This document shows positions 1 to 8,470 of a DNA stretch of 18,498 nt, one piece after another. The notes under the pieces are model-generated. The model saw nothing but the letters and a program-made list of their open reading frames with translations, was not told the DNA's origin and did not search any database. Location: positions 1-18,498 of the forward strand of contig JABHNP010000307.1 in NCBI GenBank assembly GCA_018694455.1, given 5' to 3'. Numbering within the stretch: the stretch's first letter is position 1; the number at the start of each line of letters is the position of its first letter. Origin of the DNA: Planctomycetaceae bacterium. Its GTDB lineage: Bacteria > Planctomycetota > Planctomycetia > Pirellulales > UBA1268. Position numbers and translations under genes: made by a program.

Positions 1-1071
1 AGGCATTCTGGACTGAGCCGTTATAATCGTTGTTTGCTCGCCAATAGTGAGTCGCATAGACCTTTGAAACCAAACGGTTTCAGGCACGATAACCGTTTCG
101 ATTTCCGCGTTTCGATCCCCAATAAAAATGGTCGACCAGGATGAACAACGGCTGGCCCTGCGGTTTGAGAGCGTGACGTTCAGCAACTGCCTTGGGCCGA
201 TCAAATACTTCCAGCGAGCCAACTCACCGGACCCTAACTCGTCACCTGCATCTTGCCTGTTGTTAGCCTCATTGCCTACGACCAACGGCACGACGTTTCT
301 TGGGAGGTCCAGTACAAGTGTTGTCGCCATTGCAGGAATACGCGGTAAAAGAAAACTGGACTGTCCATCACTATCGCCAGCACCTTGCATTGGGGGACGG
401 TCTGCACGCGTCGGCATCACCCGGAGTTTTGCAATTATCCTACCGGCATCTGGTACCCATAACTCTATTGCGCCATTGGGTTTTCCAATAAAACCAACAG
501 GCTGATCTTCGCCCTCAGACAATTCACTGTTTAATTCTATCCCAACTTTTTCCTGCGACCAATTGACTCGACTATCTGCTTCTCTTTTTTTATCTCGCAA
601 AAGGATATTCTGAAAACTCGTCGTCCCGGGTGACACCCCAACCCCTTTCCCTCGACCCTGAAACCAGATGGAAACATTTCCAATCAGAGCACCTGACTCA
701 TCAAGCCTCAACTCATAAAGAACATGCTCAACGACCGGCTGCGGACCATCGGCAGTGCGACTGTTCTCAAGCGGTGCTATCTGTTGAACCGCATTCTCAA
801 ACTCCCCAACAGCCATAGGTATATAGCGATTCTCATCACGAACAATGTCTGAAAGACGACCCGCAGGCACATAGACACGAGAAAATAACAGCTCGCCTGA
901 TTCAGGAACGAGATCACCTCCGTTGTCAACAACTTCTACGGATTCATCAGAATCTGACCCAAGCAGAAGACTATGATTCCCTGTACCCGGGAGGCAGAAA
1001 ACAAAAACGCTTGCGATGATAAAATTTCGTCGAAGCAGATTACAAAGGTGATGTCTTCTTTGCATAAACAT
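1..1071 (-). CDS. Partial exported protein of unknown function (N-terminal 357 residues)
   Basis: The frame is open from the ATG at 1071-1069 down to the left edge, with no stop codon, so the C-terminus lies outside the window. A basic N-terminus (MFMQRRHHLCNLLRR) is followed by a hydrophobic stretch (NFIIASVFVFCLPG, residues 16-29), which fits a signal peptide or N-terminal anchor; the rest is soluble and appears beta-rich. I recognise no family. The gene starts 2 nt after the stop of the 1209-residue gene, so the two are very probably co-transcribed and translationally coupled. A second in-frame ATG at 1065-1063 has a GAGG 6 nt upstream and may be the real start. A stretch around residues 200-260 (ELWVP...LLPRIPAMATTLVLDLP) resembles in pattern a stretch of the upstream protein, hinting at a shared domain type. 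I am confident that it is coding and have no basis for a function. Confidence 0.8.
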   Translation of the reverse strand, partial: MFMQRRHHLCNLLRRNFIIASVFVFCLPGTGNHSLLLGSDSDESVEVVDNGGDLVPESGELLFSRVYVPAGRLSDIVRDENRYIPMAVGEFENAVQQIAPLENSRTADGPQPVVEHVLYELRLDESGALIGNVSIWFQGRGKGVGVSPGTTSFQNILLRDKKREADSRVNWSQEKVGIELNSELSEGEDQPVGFIGKPNGAIELWVPDAGRIIAKLRVMPTRADRPPMQGAGDSDGQSSFLLPRIPAMATTLVLDLPRNVVPLVVGNEANNRQDAGDELGSGELARWKYLIGPRQLLNVTLSNRRASRCSSWSTIFIGDRNAEIETVIVPETVWFQRSMRLTIGEQTTIITAQSRMP

Positions 1072-1073
1072 CC

Positions 1074-4000
1074 TCAATCCGTTTCATCTCTTGCCTGTGA
1101 CGATGCAACGGGAACCGCCGTCTGTTCAGTGGATGACCTCATATTAATGACGAGTGACTCCGGTGATCCGTTCCTCCTCAAACCAGAATGCCTCGTCTCC
1201 CATGATTCTAGTTCATATGCAGTGCGGGTACGGCTCCTTAATAAAACACGCCACCAACTTACCGCTCCAGCAGGGACCGCAAACGCGAGCCCTGGTAAGC
1301 TCGCCTGCAGAATACAAAAAGTTACTGTAGGCCAGATTGCCATCCCAGCAATAAAAAGAACCGCTGCTAAAAACAGGGCCGCTGCTGCCAGTCTCGGACG
1401 CAATGTCAAAACAACACCTGCTACAAGTGGAATTCCGCTTGAGGCCAAGATGAGCAACCACCGAGGGACAAAAAAACAACTTACACTGGATGGACTGCCG
1501 GCATCACAAAACACCATTCGGTGTTCAACAAAATCTTGAGGCATAAACAAGGTGTCTACGTTTAGTCTTTTGGGCAGATCGGCTTGTAGATTCACGGACG
1601 CTATTACCCACGATGCCAGGTTTTGAACAGACACAGCTGGAACCTGTCGAAAACCTGAGCGACTCCAGTCCCAGACTTGCTGACTCGTCCATCCTTCGGG
1701 GCCCCAAAGAAGGCTGGATCTATCGGGCACCAACACTTCCCACACAACACGACCATAGAGAGCAGACGATGGCATGTTAGGACTTTGGAACTCAAGCCAA
1801 CCCATACCTGGCAACAAACCTGACAGCCAATTTTCTTTACGTGCCTGTCGAACTTCAACTTCAATGAGGTGGGTTCCTCTTGACTGACCTAAATCAAGCT
1901 CTACTTTTCCGGTGACTTTATCAGCTATCTTCCAAGACGAACTGTTCACTCTTGCTCGTGCTATCTGATTACCTTTTGGTTCACCCGATTCTTCTTCTAT
2001 CAAGACAGGAAGGGTGAGTGCGAGAGAATCAGATGCACTCGTAACAGCCATCGCCCAGTAGTCTAATCTCATTGAGCCACGAAGCGATGTACGCACCCAT
2101 GTTGCCTCGACAACGGTTTCACCAAGGAGAGTTCTCTGGCTTTGAGTCAGTGTCAAATCAATAGTGGCCTGCCCTTGGGAGGTATTCCATGTCCGGCCAA
2201 GTCCAATGGTTTGAAGATTTCCTTCTCGATTCCACAACTCGTCACGAACACCAACAGCAAGCTCTTCGATCGAGGAAAGTGTTACTGACTGACGACCAAC
2301 AACTGCATTTTTAGGAAGAAGAATAGGCACAGAGACCGGAACTGTTACTTCCCCTGGTATTTCTGGCGTGGGCTGCTTAAACCGCGAGATGAGCTCACCA
2401 GACCCGAGTAACGGACCAGGCAAGAGCACACGCACAACACGCCAAGAAGGTTCGGTGCTATCCGACTTCGTGTTTTCCCCTAGCTCTCCCCCATCAAATT
2501 CACCTTCACTAAATTCGCTGATACCGGATGGGCTACTTATCACTTCAGGAGTCAAGAGAATGCCTTCGAAACGAGCTTCGATGCTACCTGTTTCAATGAG
2601 ACTTTCTGGCACCATCCACTCGATAAACTGAAGCGGCACGTGAGCCACGTCTATACGCGTTGCCTGCTGCACAACAATCTGACGTAAACCGACGTCCACC
2701 TGTGCCGTGATTGAGGCCTCAATCTGCTGGCCAAGAATTCGGCGTGTGCCAACAAAAGTTGATTCGTTAGCCTCCACTCGATAGGACATTCTAGATATAT
2801 CAGCAAAAGACTTGTCCGCCTGTGAGGCAACCTGACGACTCATACCAATAATTTGTTCCGTATCTGGAACTAGTTCGATATTACTTTCTGATGTAATCCC
2901 GACACGTGCAGGCCCAACAAAGTCAGCCTCCGGTACCGGCGTCTCCCAACGTACGACTTCACTATCTGGATCAATCCTTCGGCTACATCGAAGTTCAACC
3001 ACTACCTCTCCGGCTATCGGCTTTGAAAATGGAACTGTAATAGATCCGGAAGATTCTGACACGGCTGCACTGTTAACTACACTAGAAGGACCTACCTCTT
3101 CAATGTCCCAATTAGGCAGGGAGATCTTCAACTGCTTTGCCGCAACACCACGGATTACAGCTTGCAGGCGAACAGAGAGTTCCAGCCGGTTTTTTGTCAC
3201 GTGGTAGAGATATTCTGGCTCGACAACCAATCGACTTCTTCGAGCACGCACTCGCAACGGCAATGTCATTGGCTGCGAATCATATGCAAATGCCGCAACG
3301 AATTCTTCCGTAGACAGTGCTGCAGGTGCATCGATCTGCCGATTCCCAGAACGAGATTCCCACTCGACTGTCCAGTCATCATCGGCAAACACACTCACTT
3401 GGCCCCATTGCCGCCATTTCGGAATTTCATCAATAGAAAATCCTCCCACATCAATTGGTTTGGGGCTGGCAGAATCAACAGACCGTTCGCAAACGATCTC
3501 AAAAGAAGCTTTTCCTTCAACGGCTTTATCTATTCGAAGAACCGTCCGTGGATTTAAGGGAGAACCACTGCGGCTGAGTATTTTCGCATTGCTTCCTACA
3601 GACAGCAGAACTGACTGGGGTGGCAACTGCACAGTAAAAGACCTTTCGCCCGGCGAGAGATTAGCCAGGGCGAACTCGGCTTTGATATTTGCCAGTCTGC
3701 CATCGACCCGCACAATACTTTTCACCATAGACTCAGCTAATTTTTGAACAGGGACCTTTCGTGAAAGAGGCTCTTCGAGTTGTACGCGAGTAGCTCCTAC
3801 TGCGCCTCGAATTTCAACAACACTACCCGCGGTATCGCCCTGGCCATCGAGAACCTGGACGGAGGGCGTAATAACACCGGCGTTGAAATTAACTACCGGA
3901 TTACGTCGTTGTGTTTCTATGAGTATTTTTGAATCAGTAGCTGCTGGCAATGTAATGTCTATCTGGTCACGATCAAGTGATACATCGACTGGTATCTGAC

Positions 4001-4703
4001 CACTCATGGTTACTGTATGACGTCTGCCAACAAAACTAATTTCCTCAGCATCGGTTACCGCCACGCCATCTTTTTCATTGACCCAAATCAGAAAACCTTC
4101 GTTTGAAACTGAATGATAATCAATGGCTTGTTGATATTGGTCAGACTGACTATCCATCTCAGCTTGTGTTCTATTAACTGGCAATGGATCAATCGTGACA
4201 ACGACTTCGCCTTCTCCGATAATGGTTGGCGGTTCCGTAATAACGAGTTCAGGAAGTTTTAGCGGAAGCATACCCCAGCCAGGCCGAGTGCTCCGAACAA
4301 CACACTCAAGGTCAACTGTAGCGTGAGTCACATCGCTTACGCTGACGGCTGGCAAAACAACTTTTATTCGTAGTTGCTCGAGGATCAATCCTGGCACTTC
4401 TGGCCGGGCGGGCAAACCGTCCCGTAACCGAACGAGATCCACAAAATCCCGATAGCGAAAACCTGGAACCGGAACCAAACGGCCTGAACTATCTTCAACG
4501 TAATATAAGTTAGGCTCTAGCTGCCTTACTTTCTGTGAATCTAACTGCCTTACATTCTGTGAAACCGCTTGAGTCTGATCGCCAACAGCCTCCTGACCGA
4601 AACACGAACTGTCCCACCGAAGACTTCCTAGCAACAAGATAAGAATGCCAGATGTGATGAAGCACAGCCGGCAAGGCACATAGCGAGTTGTTACCAAAGA
4701 CAT
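1074..4703 (-). CDS. Very large exported or membrane-anchored protein of unknown function (1209 aa)
   Basis: This is a continuous open frame of about 1200 codons. From the ATG at 4703-4701 the protein begins with a classic export signal: basic start MSLVTTRYVPCRL, hydrophobic core CFITSGILILLLGSL, and small residues near SCFGQEA where signal peptidase could cut. A TTG at 4778 would add 25 residues; I prefer the ATG because it places the signal at the very N-terminus. Neither start has a clear Shine-Dalgarno. Most of the chain (about 40-1075) is beta-rich and extracytoplasmic in character. Residues about 1082-1155 hold three or so hydrophobic helices, followed by a polar tail of about 55 residues. 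It therefore looks like a large periplasmic protein held by a C-terminal membrane bundle. No enzyme motif or named domain is visible. It precedes the partial gene at 1-1071 with a 2-nt gap, so the two probably act together at the envelope. Confidence 0.85.
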   Translation of the reverse strand: MSLVTTRYVPCRLCFITSGILILLLGSLRWDSSCFGQEAVGDQTQAVSQNVRQLDSQKVRQLEPNLYYVEDSSGRLVPVPGFRYRDFVDLVRLRDGLPARPEVPGLILEQLRIKVVLPAVSVSDVTHATVDLECVVRSTRPGWGMLPLKLPELVITEPPTIIGEGEVVVTIDPLPVNRTQAEMDSQSDQYQQAIDYHSVSNEGFLIWVNEKDGVAVTDAEEISFVGRRHTVTMSGQIPVDVSLDRDQIDITLPAATDSKILIETQRRNPVVNFNAGVITPSVQVLDGQGDTAGSVVEIRGAVGATRVQLEEPLSRKVPVQKLAESMVKSIVRVDGRLANIKAEFALANLSPGERSFTVQLPPQSVLLSVGSNAKILSRSGSPLNPRTVLRIDKAVEGKASFEIVCERSVDSASPKPIDVGGFSIDEIPKWRQWGQVSVFADDDWTVEWESRSGNRQIDAPAALSTEEFVAAFAYDSQPMTLPLRVRARRSRLVVEPEYLYHVTKNRLELSVRLQAVIRGVAAKQLKISLPNWDIEEVGPSSVVNSAAVSESSGSITVPFSKPIAGEVVVELRCSRRIDPDSEVVRWETPVPEADFVGPARVGITSESNIELVPDTEQIIGMSRQVASQADKSFADISRMSYRVEANESTFVGTRRILGQQIEASITAQVDVGLRQIVVQQATRIDVAHVPLQFIEWMVPESLIETGSIEARFEGILLTPEVISSPSGISEFSEGEFDGGELGENTKSDSTEPSWRVVRVLLPGPLLGSGELISRFKQPTPEIPGEVTVPVSVPILLPKNAVVGRQSVTLSSIEELAVGVRDELWNREGNLQTIGLGRTWNTSQGQATIDLTLTQSQRTLLGETVVEATWVRTSLRGSMRLDYWAMAVTSASDSLALTLPVLIEEESGEPKGNQIARARVNSSSWKIADKVTGKVELDLGQSRGTHLIEVEVRQARKENWLSGLLPGMGWLEFQSPNMPSSALYGRVVWEVLVPDRSSLLWGPEGWTSQQVWDWSRSGFRQVPAVSVQNLASWVIASVNLQADLPKRLNVDTLFMPQDFVEHRMVFCDAGSPSSVSCFFVPRWLLILASSGIPLVAGVVLTLRPRLAAAALFLAAVLFIAGMAIWPTVTFCILQASLPGLAFAVPAGAVSWWRVLLRSRTRTAYELESWETRHSGLRRNGSPESLVINMRSSTEQTAVPVASSQARDETD
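4521..4563. repeat. 24-bp in-frame tandem duplication in the 1209-aa gene
   Basis: Two 19-nt copies at 4521-4539 and 4545-4563 differ at one base, with a period of 24 bp. On the minus strand they encode two consecutive eight-residue units, SQNVRQLD and SQKVRQLE, just after the predicted signal peptide. The exact codon multiple keeps the frame. Confidence 0.75.
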
Positions 4704-4981
4704 AAAACCACTTACTACAGCTCGGTAGAGAGTTGCATATCCTTCAATTTGCTTCGTTATGTGACTAACTGTGGCCAAGGCCTGATTCTTCCTGAACTTG
4801 CAAGGTGAAATCTAATACTACGCCCGCAAAGCCCGATGGTAACTTCTAACGGTTGCGCAAACTTCTACCTAATAAGAACCTACAACGATATTAACCCTAA
4901 AGACCAGCAAAACCTTGTTTTCTAGACTGTTTTTGGCACATAGACAGTGCATAAACCACATGAACCCTACTGTCGGCGCAC
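4704..4981. other. Intergenic stretch between IMPase gene and 1209-aa gene
   Basis: These 278 nt contain no convincing gene. Any promoter of the envelope gene pair should lie here on the minus strand; a possible but weak pair is a TTACCA-like box at 4842-4837 and TAGTAT at 4820-4815, 16 nt apart. A GACAGT/ACTGTC inverted repeat (4943-4948 and 4969-4974) sits just after the phosphatase stop, but with a 20-nt loop and no T-tract. Confidence 0.3.
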
Positions 4982-5815
4982 TTAACCAACCAGCAAGTCA
5001 TGCAGCCCGTTGGCAATTTTTTGATTTGCTCCAGCAACAAATGCAGGGCGGTCTAAGGAGACATGTGTTGGCGGGGGAACGTCAATTGTGTCGCGTAAAT
5101 GGCGGCAAGGGACGATAGATGCCCCTGCCTCAGACGCAATCAATAAGCCGGCAGCGACGTCCCAACAAGCGATACTACGCACCCAAAACCCATCAAGCCT
5201 ACCCGCCGCAAGATAAGCAAGATTAATAGCTGTGGACCCAGTTCTTCGTACCGAATGGACATGGGGAATAATCGAAAGAAAATCAGCCACAGCCAGCGAC
5301 TCGCTGTCCACATGCGGGGGGAAACTTACTGCGACCAAAGCATCTGAAAGATGCGATGGATTTGTTGTGCAAAGAATTGTATTTTCGAGCCGAGCACCAC
5401 CACCACGAATGGCGGTAAAGCACTCGTCTGCAACCGGATCATAAATCGCACCTGCTAAAATTTCATCCCGGTAAGCGAGGGCCACGGAGACACAGTACGC
5501 TGGAAATCCATGAACGTAGTTACTCGTTCCGTCGAGAGGATCAACCATCCATCGCAAGGGCGAAACATTCAGGTCTTGGTCCCCTTCTTCACCAATGAAT
5601 CCATGGTTCGGAAATCGACTTAGTAAAATCTCCCGAATTGTTTTTTGCGAGGCAACATCTGCTTCTGTCACAAGATCCCTTGGCCCCTTAGCAGAAACTG
5701 CAAACCGACCTCGCCAATCTCGAAGCACGTCGCCTCCCGCTCGTGCTGCAAGTTCTGCAGTGTCGCCGTAGTTCTGGAGCAGTTTTCCAGCAACAATTTC
5801 TGAAGGAACTTCCAT
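4982..5815 (-). CDS. Inositol monophosphatase family phosphatase
   Basis: The 277-residue length is typical of the inositol monophosphatase family (metal-dependent phosphatases including SuhB, HisN-type histidinol-phosphate phosphatase and CysQ). The defining motifs are present in order: DLVTEAD at 47-53, GEE at 75-77, the metal-binding DPLDGT at 92-97 followed by N99, and the C-terminal WD at 218-219 in ACWDVAAG. All the metal ligands of the family can be seen, so the enzyme should be active and magnesium dependent. Substrate cannot be told from sequence: inositol-1-phosphate, histidinol phosphate or another sugar phosphate are all possible. ATG at 5815-5813 has AAGAGG 7 nt upstream. It is cytosolic, with no signal peptide. 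It lies upstream of the two envelope genes on the same strand, but a 278-nt gap argues against a tight operon. Confidence 0.93.
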   Translation of the reverse strand: MEVPSEIVAGKLLQNYGDTAELAARAGGDVLRDWRGRFAVSAKGPRDLVTEADVASQKTIREILLSRFPNHGFIGEEGDQDLNVSPLRWMVDPLDGTSNYVHGFPAYCVSVALAYRDEILAGAIYDPVADECFTAIRGGGARLENTILCTTNPSHLSDALVAVSFPPHVDSESLAVADFLSIIPHVHSVRRTGSTAINLAYLAAGRLDGFWVRSIACWDVAAGLLIASEAGASIVPCRHLRDTIDVPPPTHVSLDRPAFVAGANQKIANGLHDLLVG

Positions 5816-5847
5816 CTAGCTGCCTCTTGGGAGTTGGATATTTTTTC

Positions 5848-5875
5848 AAAATACTGTTTTAATTTTATTTATCAA
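5848..5875 (-). promoter_or_regulatory. Candidate sigma-70-type promoter for the IMPase gene
   Basis: Read on the minus strand, TTGATA (5875-5870) is followed after 16 nt by TATTTT (5853-5848), 33 nt before the phosphatase ATG. The boxes match the consensus at five and four of six positions. The surrounding DNA is AT-rich, which raises the chance of an accidental match. Confidence 0.35.
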
Positions 5876-5929
5876 CTGCCTTAGGTTCAAAACAAAGACG
5901 TTTTCGAGGTGGCACTGAATTTCGTGGGC

Positions 5930-5937
5930 AAGGAGGT
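5930..5937 (+). promoter_or_regulatory. Strong Shine-Dalgarno that suggests the GTG start at 5947
   Basis: AAGGAGGT is a perfect match to the usual 16S rRNA anti-Shine-Dalgarno sequence, and is followed after 9 nt by GTG at 5947. It is the best ribosome-binding site in the window after that at 7167-7176. No ATG or better start lies upstream in this frame, which is open only from 5863. Confidence 0.55.
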
Positions 5938-5946
5938 CGAGTCCGT

Positions 5947-7017
5947 GTGGAACAACAGGGACAGGCGAAACCACGAAGAACCGTACTCACTTATTACAAG
6001 AATTTTCTTGCGCATGAAGGCACCACGTTTCAATTACGCCTGTATAGGGATAAACTTATTCTGGCACCACCTAGAGATCACCGTATTCTCGCAGGTGCAC
6101 ATCGGTATGGAGCGAGGCTTGAGAGAATTGCGTCTCTTCTTAAAATCCTGCTGTCTCACCATATCAGCTCAGCCCACATGTTTTTCAAAATGGAAATCAA
6201 AAATATCACAACTCAAAAAATTAATCCAAATCTTTACAAAAACGTTATAGACGAGAAGGTGCTTTCAAATTGTTTTGAATGGGTTCAAAACAATGGCCCA
6301 GTAACGACTCGTGTAGACCTGCAAAAACCGAGTACGGGAATGTCGTTTACGGCTAATGGCACCTTGTTTTCAACGCTTAGAATCCTGGTTCCGGAGCCTT
6401 TTGTTACATTCAAAGATGGTTGGATAAGAGAGCACGACGCCACCGGTATCTATGCCATTAACGATGCACGTCAATTGCAAACAAGCGTCTTATGGCGACT
6501 CCAAAGTCCGTGGTGCCCAGCAAAAGATCTTGAGAAATCTATGACTGCAGAATTCATTGTCTCAAATCAGACTCTAAGAGAACAAAGTGATGGTGCACTT
6601 GCAATGGAATGCACGGTATTAGCAACATCAGTACGCACGGCACGATGGTCAATGGACACATTGGAATGGGAGACCAAACCGACGGCATTGCGGAACTACC
6701 GACGAGGCTGTGTTCATGAGGATGTGACCGTACAGTGTGTTCTGTTTGAGCTCCCGGGCCTGAAACAGAACATGGCACTATTTGCTCGAAGTGACGAAAT
6801 TCATCATATAACTCTGACTGCAACAACTACCGAGGGGACAGACGCCCCAAAGGCACGTGAGTATGTACTCAAAAGCCATTTCTTCCCGACTATTATCGAG
6901 AAAGGCGTTCTACACCGGGGGCGATTTCTGGCTGTTTTAGGGCCACCTCAGGCAGAAAAAGACTGGTGTTCACAAACTGCCGGTGCATTCTCCCAACAGC
7001 CACCTCTTTTGCAGTAG
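5947..7017 (+). CDS. Hypothetical protein of unknown function (up to 356 aa)
   Basis: This is a long open frame with no family I recognise, no signal peptide and no membrane helix, so a cytosolic protein is likely. The start is uncertain. GTG at 5947 has a perfect Shine-Dalgarno 9 nt upstream, but the first 80 or so codons use AGA/AGG for about half of their arginines while the rest of the gene mostly uses CGN codons. Within 5947-6250 another frame is also open. ATG at 6178 or 6190 would give a 279- or 275-residue protein starting MFFK or MEIKN, with no Shine-Dalgarno. The body has a regular, folded look (for example TRVDLQKPSTGMSFTANGT and HITLTATTTEG). It ends 162 nt before the metallophosphoesterase-like gene on the same strand, so it may belong to the same functional unit, but this is only positional. 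Confidence 0.65.
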   Translation: MEQQGQAKPRRTVLTYYKNFLAHEGTTFQLRLYRDKLILAPPRDHRILAGAHRYGARLERIASLLKILLSHHISSAHMFFKMEIKNITTQKINPNLYKNVIDEKVLSNCFEWVQNNGPVTTRVDLQKPSTGMSFTANGTLFSTLRILVPEPFVTFKDGWIREHDATGIYAINDARQLQTSVLWRLQSPWCPAKDLEKSMTAEFIVSNQTLREQSDGALAMECTVLATSVRTARWSMDTLEWETKPTALRNYRRGCVHEDVTVQCVLFELPGLKQNMALFARSDEIHHITLTATTTEGTDAPKAREYVLKSHFFPTIIEKGVLHRGRFLAVLGPPQAEKDWCSQTAGAFSQQPPLLQ

Positions 7018-7179
7018 CGGCATTTAGAGGGTTGCCGGTAAAGTCAGTCTGTCGAATGGAAGACTAGGCAAACCAAGCAAAGTTTAAGGGTGCCATCGTA
7101 TCAGCCACGTGATTCATCGGACGATTGCGTCTAATGGTCCTGGCTCTAATGTCGCTGGCACTATTCAGAGGAGGAGACC

Positions 7180-8400
7180 ATGTTCGATCTGCTCTTTGTT
7201 GGCAATCCAGCAATCGATAAAGCAATCGCTGAACCGGAAGATATGCCTCAATCACTCCTCGGGAGAATACGTGGGGCGACACTAAAAACACTTGAAAAAA
7301 CATATCGACAGGCAATCGAATCTGAGGCACGAGGAATTGTACTTTGTGGTGAAATTTTAAATCCTGTTTACGTAAGCCCTGCACAACTCATTCAGTTGCG
7401 GGAACTTATTATTCAAGCAAGAGAAAATGGCTGCGAGACTATCTGGGTAACGCCAAACCCAATTGATGCAGAAGAGTTTCTCCGCATGCTTGGTGAGCCC
7501 AAAGGGCTTTCGTTCGCCACACCACTTCGCCCCTGGACCAAGACGATTCGTTCGACCACTGTTGAACTGTGGGGTGTTTTTAATGAAGAGGACATACATC
7601 GAATAGCTTCTCACGATCCCTTCGAGCCGCTCCACCGGCAACTCCTTGTCGGCTGGGATACCTCCCATGACATTGTACTTTCGACGACATCGAAAGTGTC
7701 ATCCCGTCATCTCGCCCAGCCTAATACTCTTGCTATCTGGGCAACAGACACTCCTAGCTCTGCACCTTGTAATTTCTCTCCACTTCCAAGTGTTCAAGCA
7801 CTCTGCCAACAAGACTCACACGACACGGGCTGCTATGGACTTACATTCTACAAGCCCCCCTCTTCAAACAACGACGACACACGGACACATAAAGGCTCGG
7901 GGGATCTGTGGAAACAGCTTCCGATGAGTGAAGTCATCTGGCGAACCATTCGTATCGAGTCCGCTGATGAAGATGTTGAGGCATTATCACAACGACTTTG
8001 GGAATCCTGCGAATCCTTCTTGGGCCATACATCAGAAGATGATGAAATTGATGTAGCAAATGTTCGTCCACTGATCATTGTCGACTGCCGTATCGCATGC
8101 GGCACAAGTATCCAACGGAGACTAAAGGTCGGTGAAATTGTCCCAGAAGTGAAAAGAACTCTTCGGGAACGCTGTGCCGCAGCGTCACCACATATTTGGA
8201 TACAAAGCATTTCTGCGGATGCTGAAGAGTCGCTAGCAGCTCTTGGTCGCAACCGATCTGGGGGCAGGCCAGGATCGAGCAACTCTTTTACTTCTGCGCT
8301 CGCAGATCTTGTTACAGATGCTGAAGAAACTGATCCTCCTGAGCTACGAACTGAACGCGAAGCAGGCTGGCTAGCACTTGAACTTCTCGAGAGTGAATAA
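7180..8400 (+). CDS. Degenerate YhaO/SbcD-like metallophosphoesterase, probably catalytically dead
   Basis: The 406-residue length fits the YhaO branch of SbcD/Mre11-type exonucleases. By eye, residues 1-96 align with the family core: RIRGATLKTLEKTYRQAIES (29-48) matches the usual R-ATR-AL-LV--AIEE helix, GIVLCGEIL (52-60) matches the FVLIAGDLF strand, and RENGCETIWVTPNPID (81-96) matches the GI-V--I-GNHD segment. Metal ligands are altered: HAADLHLD corresponds to FVGNPAID (6-13; D to N, H to A), GD to G57-E58, GNHD to PNPI (92-95), and the late GHIH motif seems to fall in DIVLSTTSK (164-172), with no histidine pair. DTGCYGLTF (215-223) and CGTSIQRRL (near 310) resemble C-terminal YhaO features. 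A strong Shine-Dalgarno (AGAGGAGGAG, 7167-7176) precedes the ATG. It lies 70 nt before the YhaN-like ATPase, as in canonical pairs. Fold assignment is inference from sequence patterns. Confidence 0.75.
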   Translation: MFDLLFVGNPAIDKAIAEPEDMPQSLLGRIRGATLKTLEKTYRQAIESEARGIVLCGEILNPVYVSPAQLIQLRELIIQARENGCETIWVTPNPIDAEEFLRMLGEPKGLSFATPLRPWTKTIRSTTVELWGVFNEEDIHRIASHDPFEPLHRQLLVGWDTSHDIVLSTTSKVSSRHLAQPNTLAIWATDTPSSAPCNFSPLPSVQALCQQDSHDTGCYGLTFYKPPSSNNDDTRTHKGSGDLWKQLPMSEVIWRTIRIESADEDVEALSQRLWESCESFLGHTSEDDEIDVANVRPLIIVDCRIACGTSIQRRLKVGEIVPEVKRTLRERCAAASPHIWIQSISADAEESLAALGRNRSGGRPGSSNSFTSALADLVTDAEETDPPELRTEREAGWLALELLESE

Positions 8401-8470
8401 CTAACGCTGCAATCACATAAAAAAGGTACGCAAAATACCAAGCACAGCTGCCTTCTAAGGAACCTTATCC

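Noticed and set aside
973..1539. 188-codon plus-strand frame
   Set aside because: It lies antisense to two well-supported minus-strand genes and has low-complexity, non-protein-like content.
4943..4974. GACAGT/ACTGTC hairpin after the phosphatase gene as terminator
   Set aside because: The loop is 20 nt, the stem only 6 bp, and no T-tract follows on the minus strand.
5909..6250. 113-codon frame starting at GTG 5909
   Set aside because: It overlaps the longer 5947-7017 frame, has no ribosome-binding site and no recognisable protein character.
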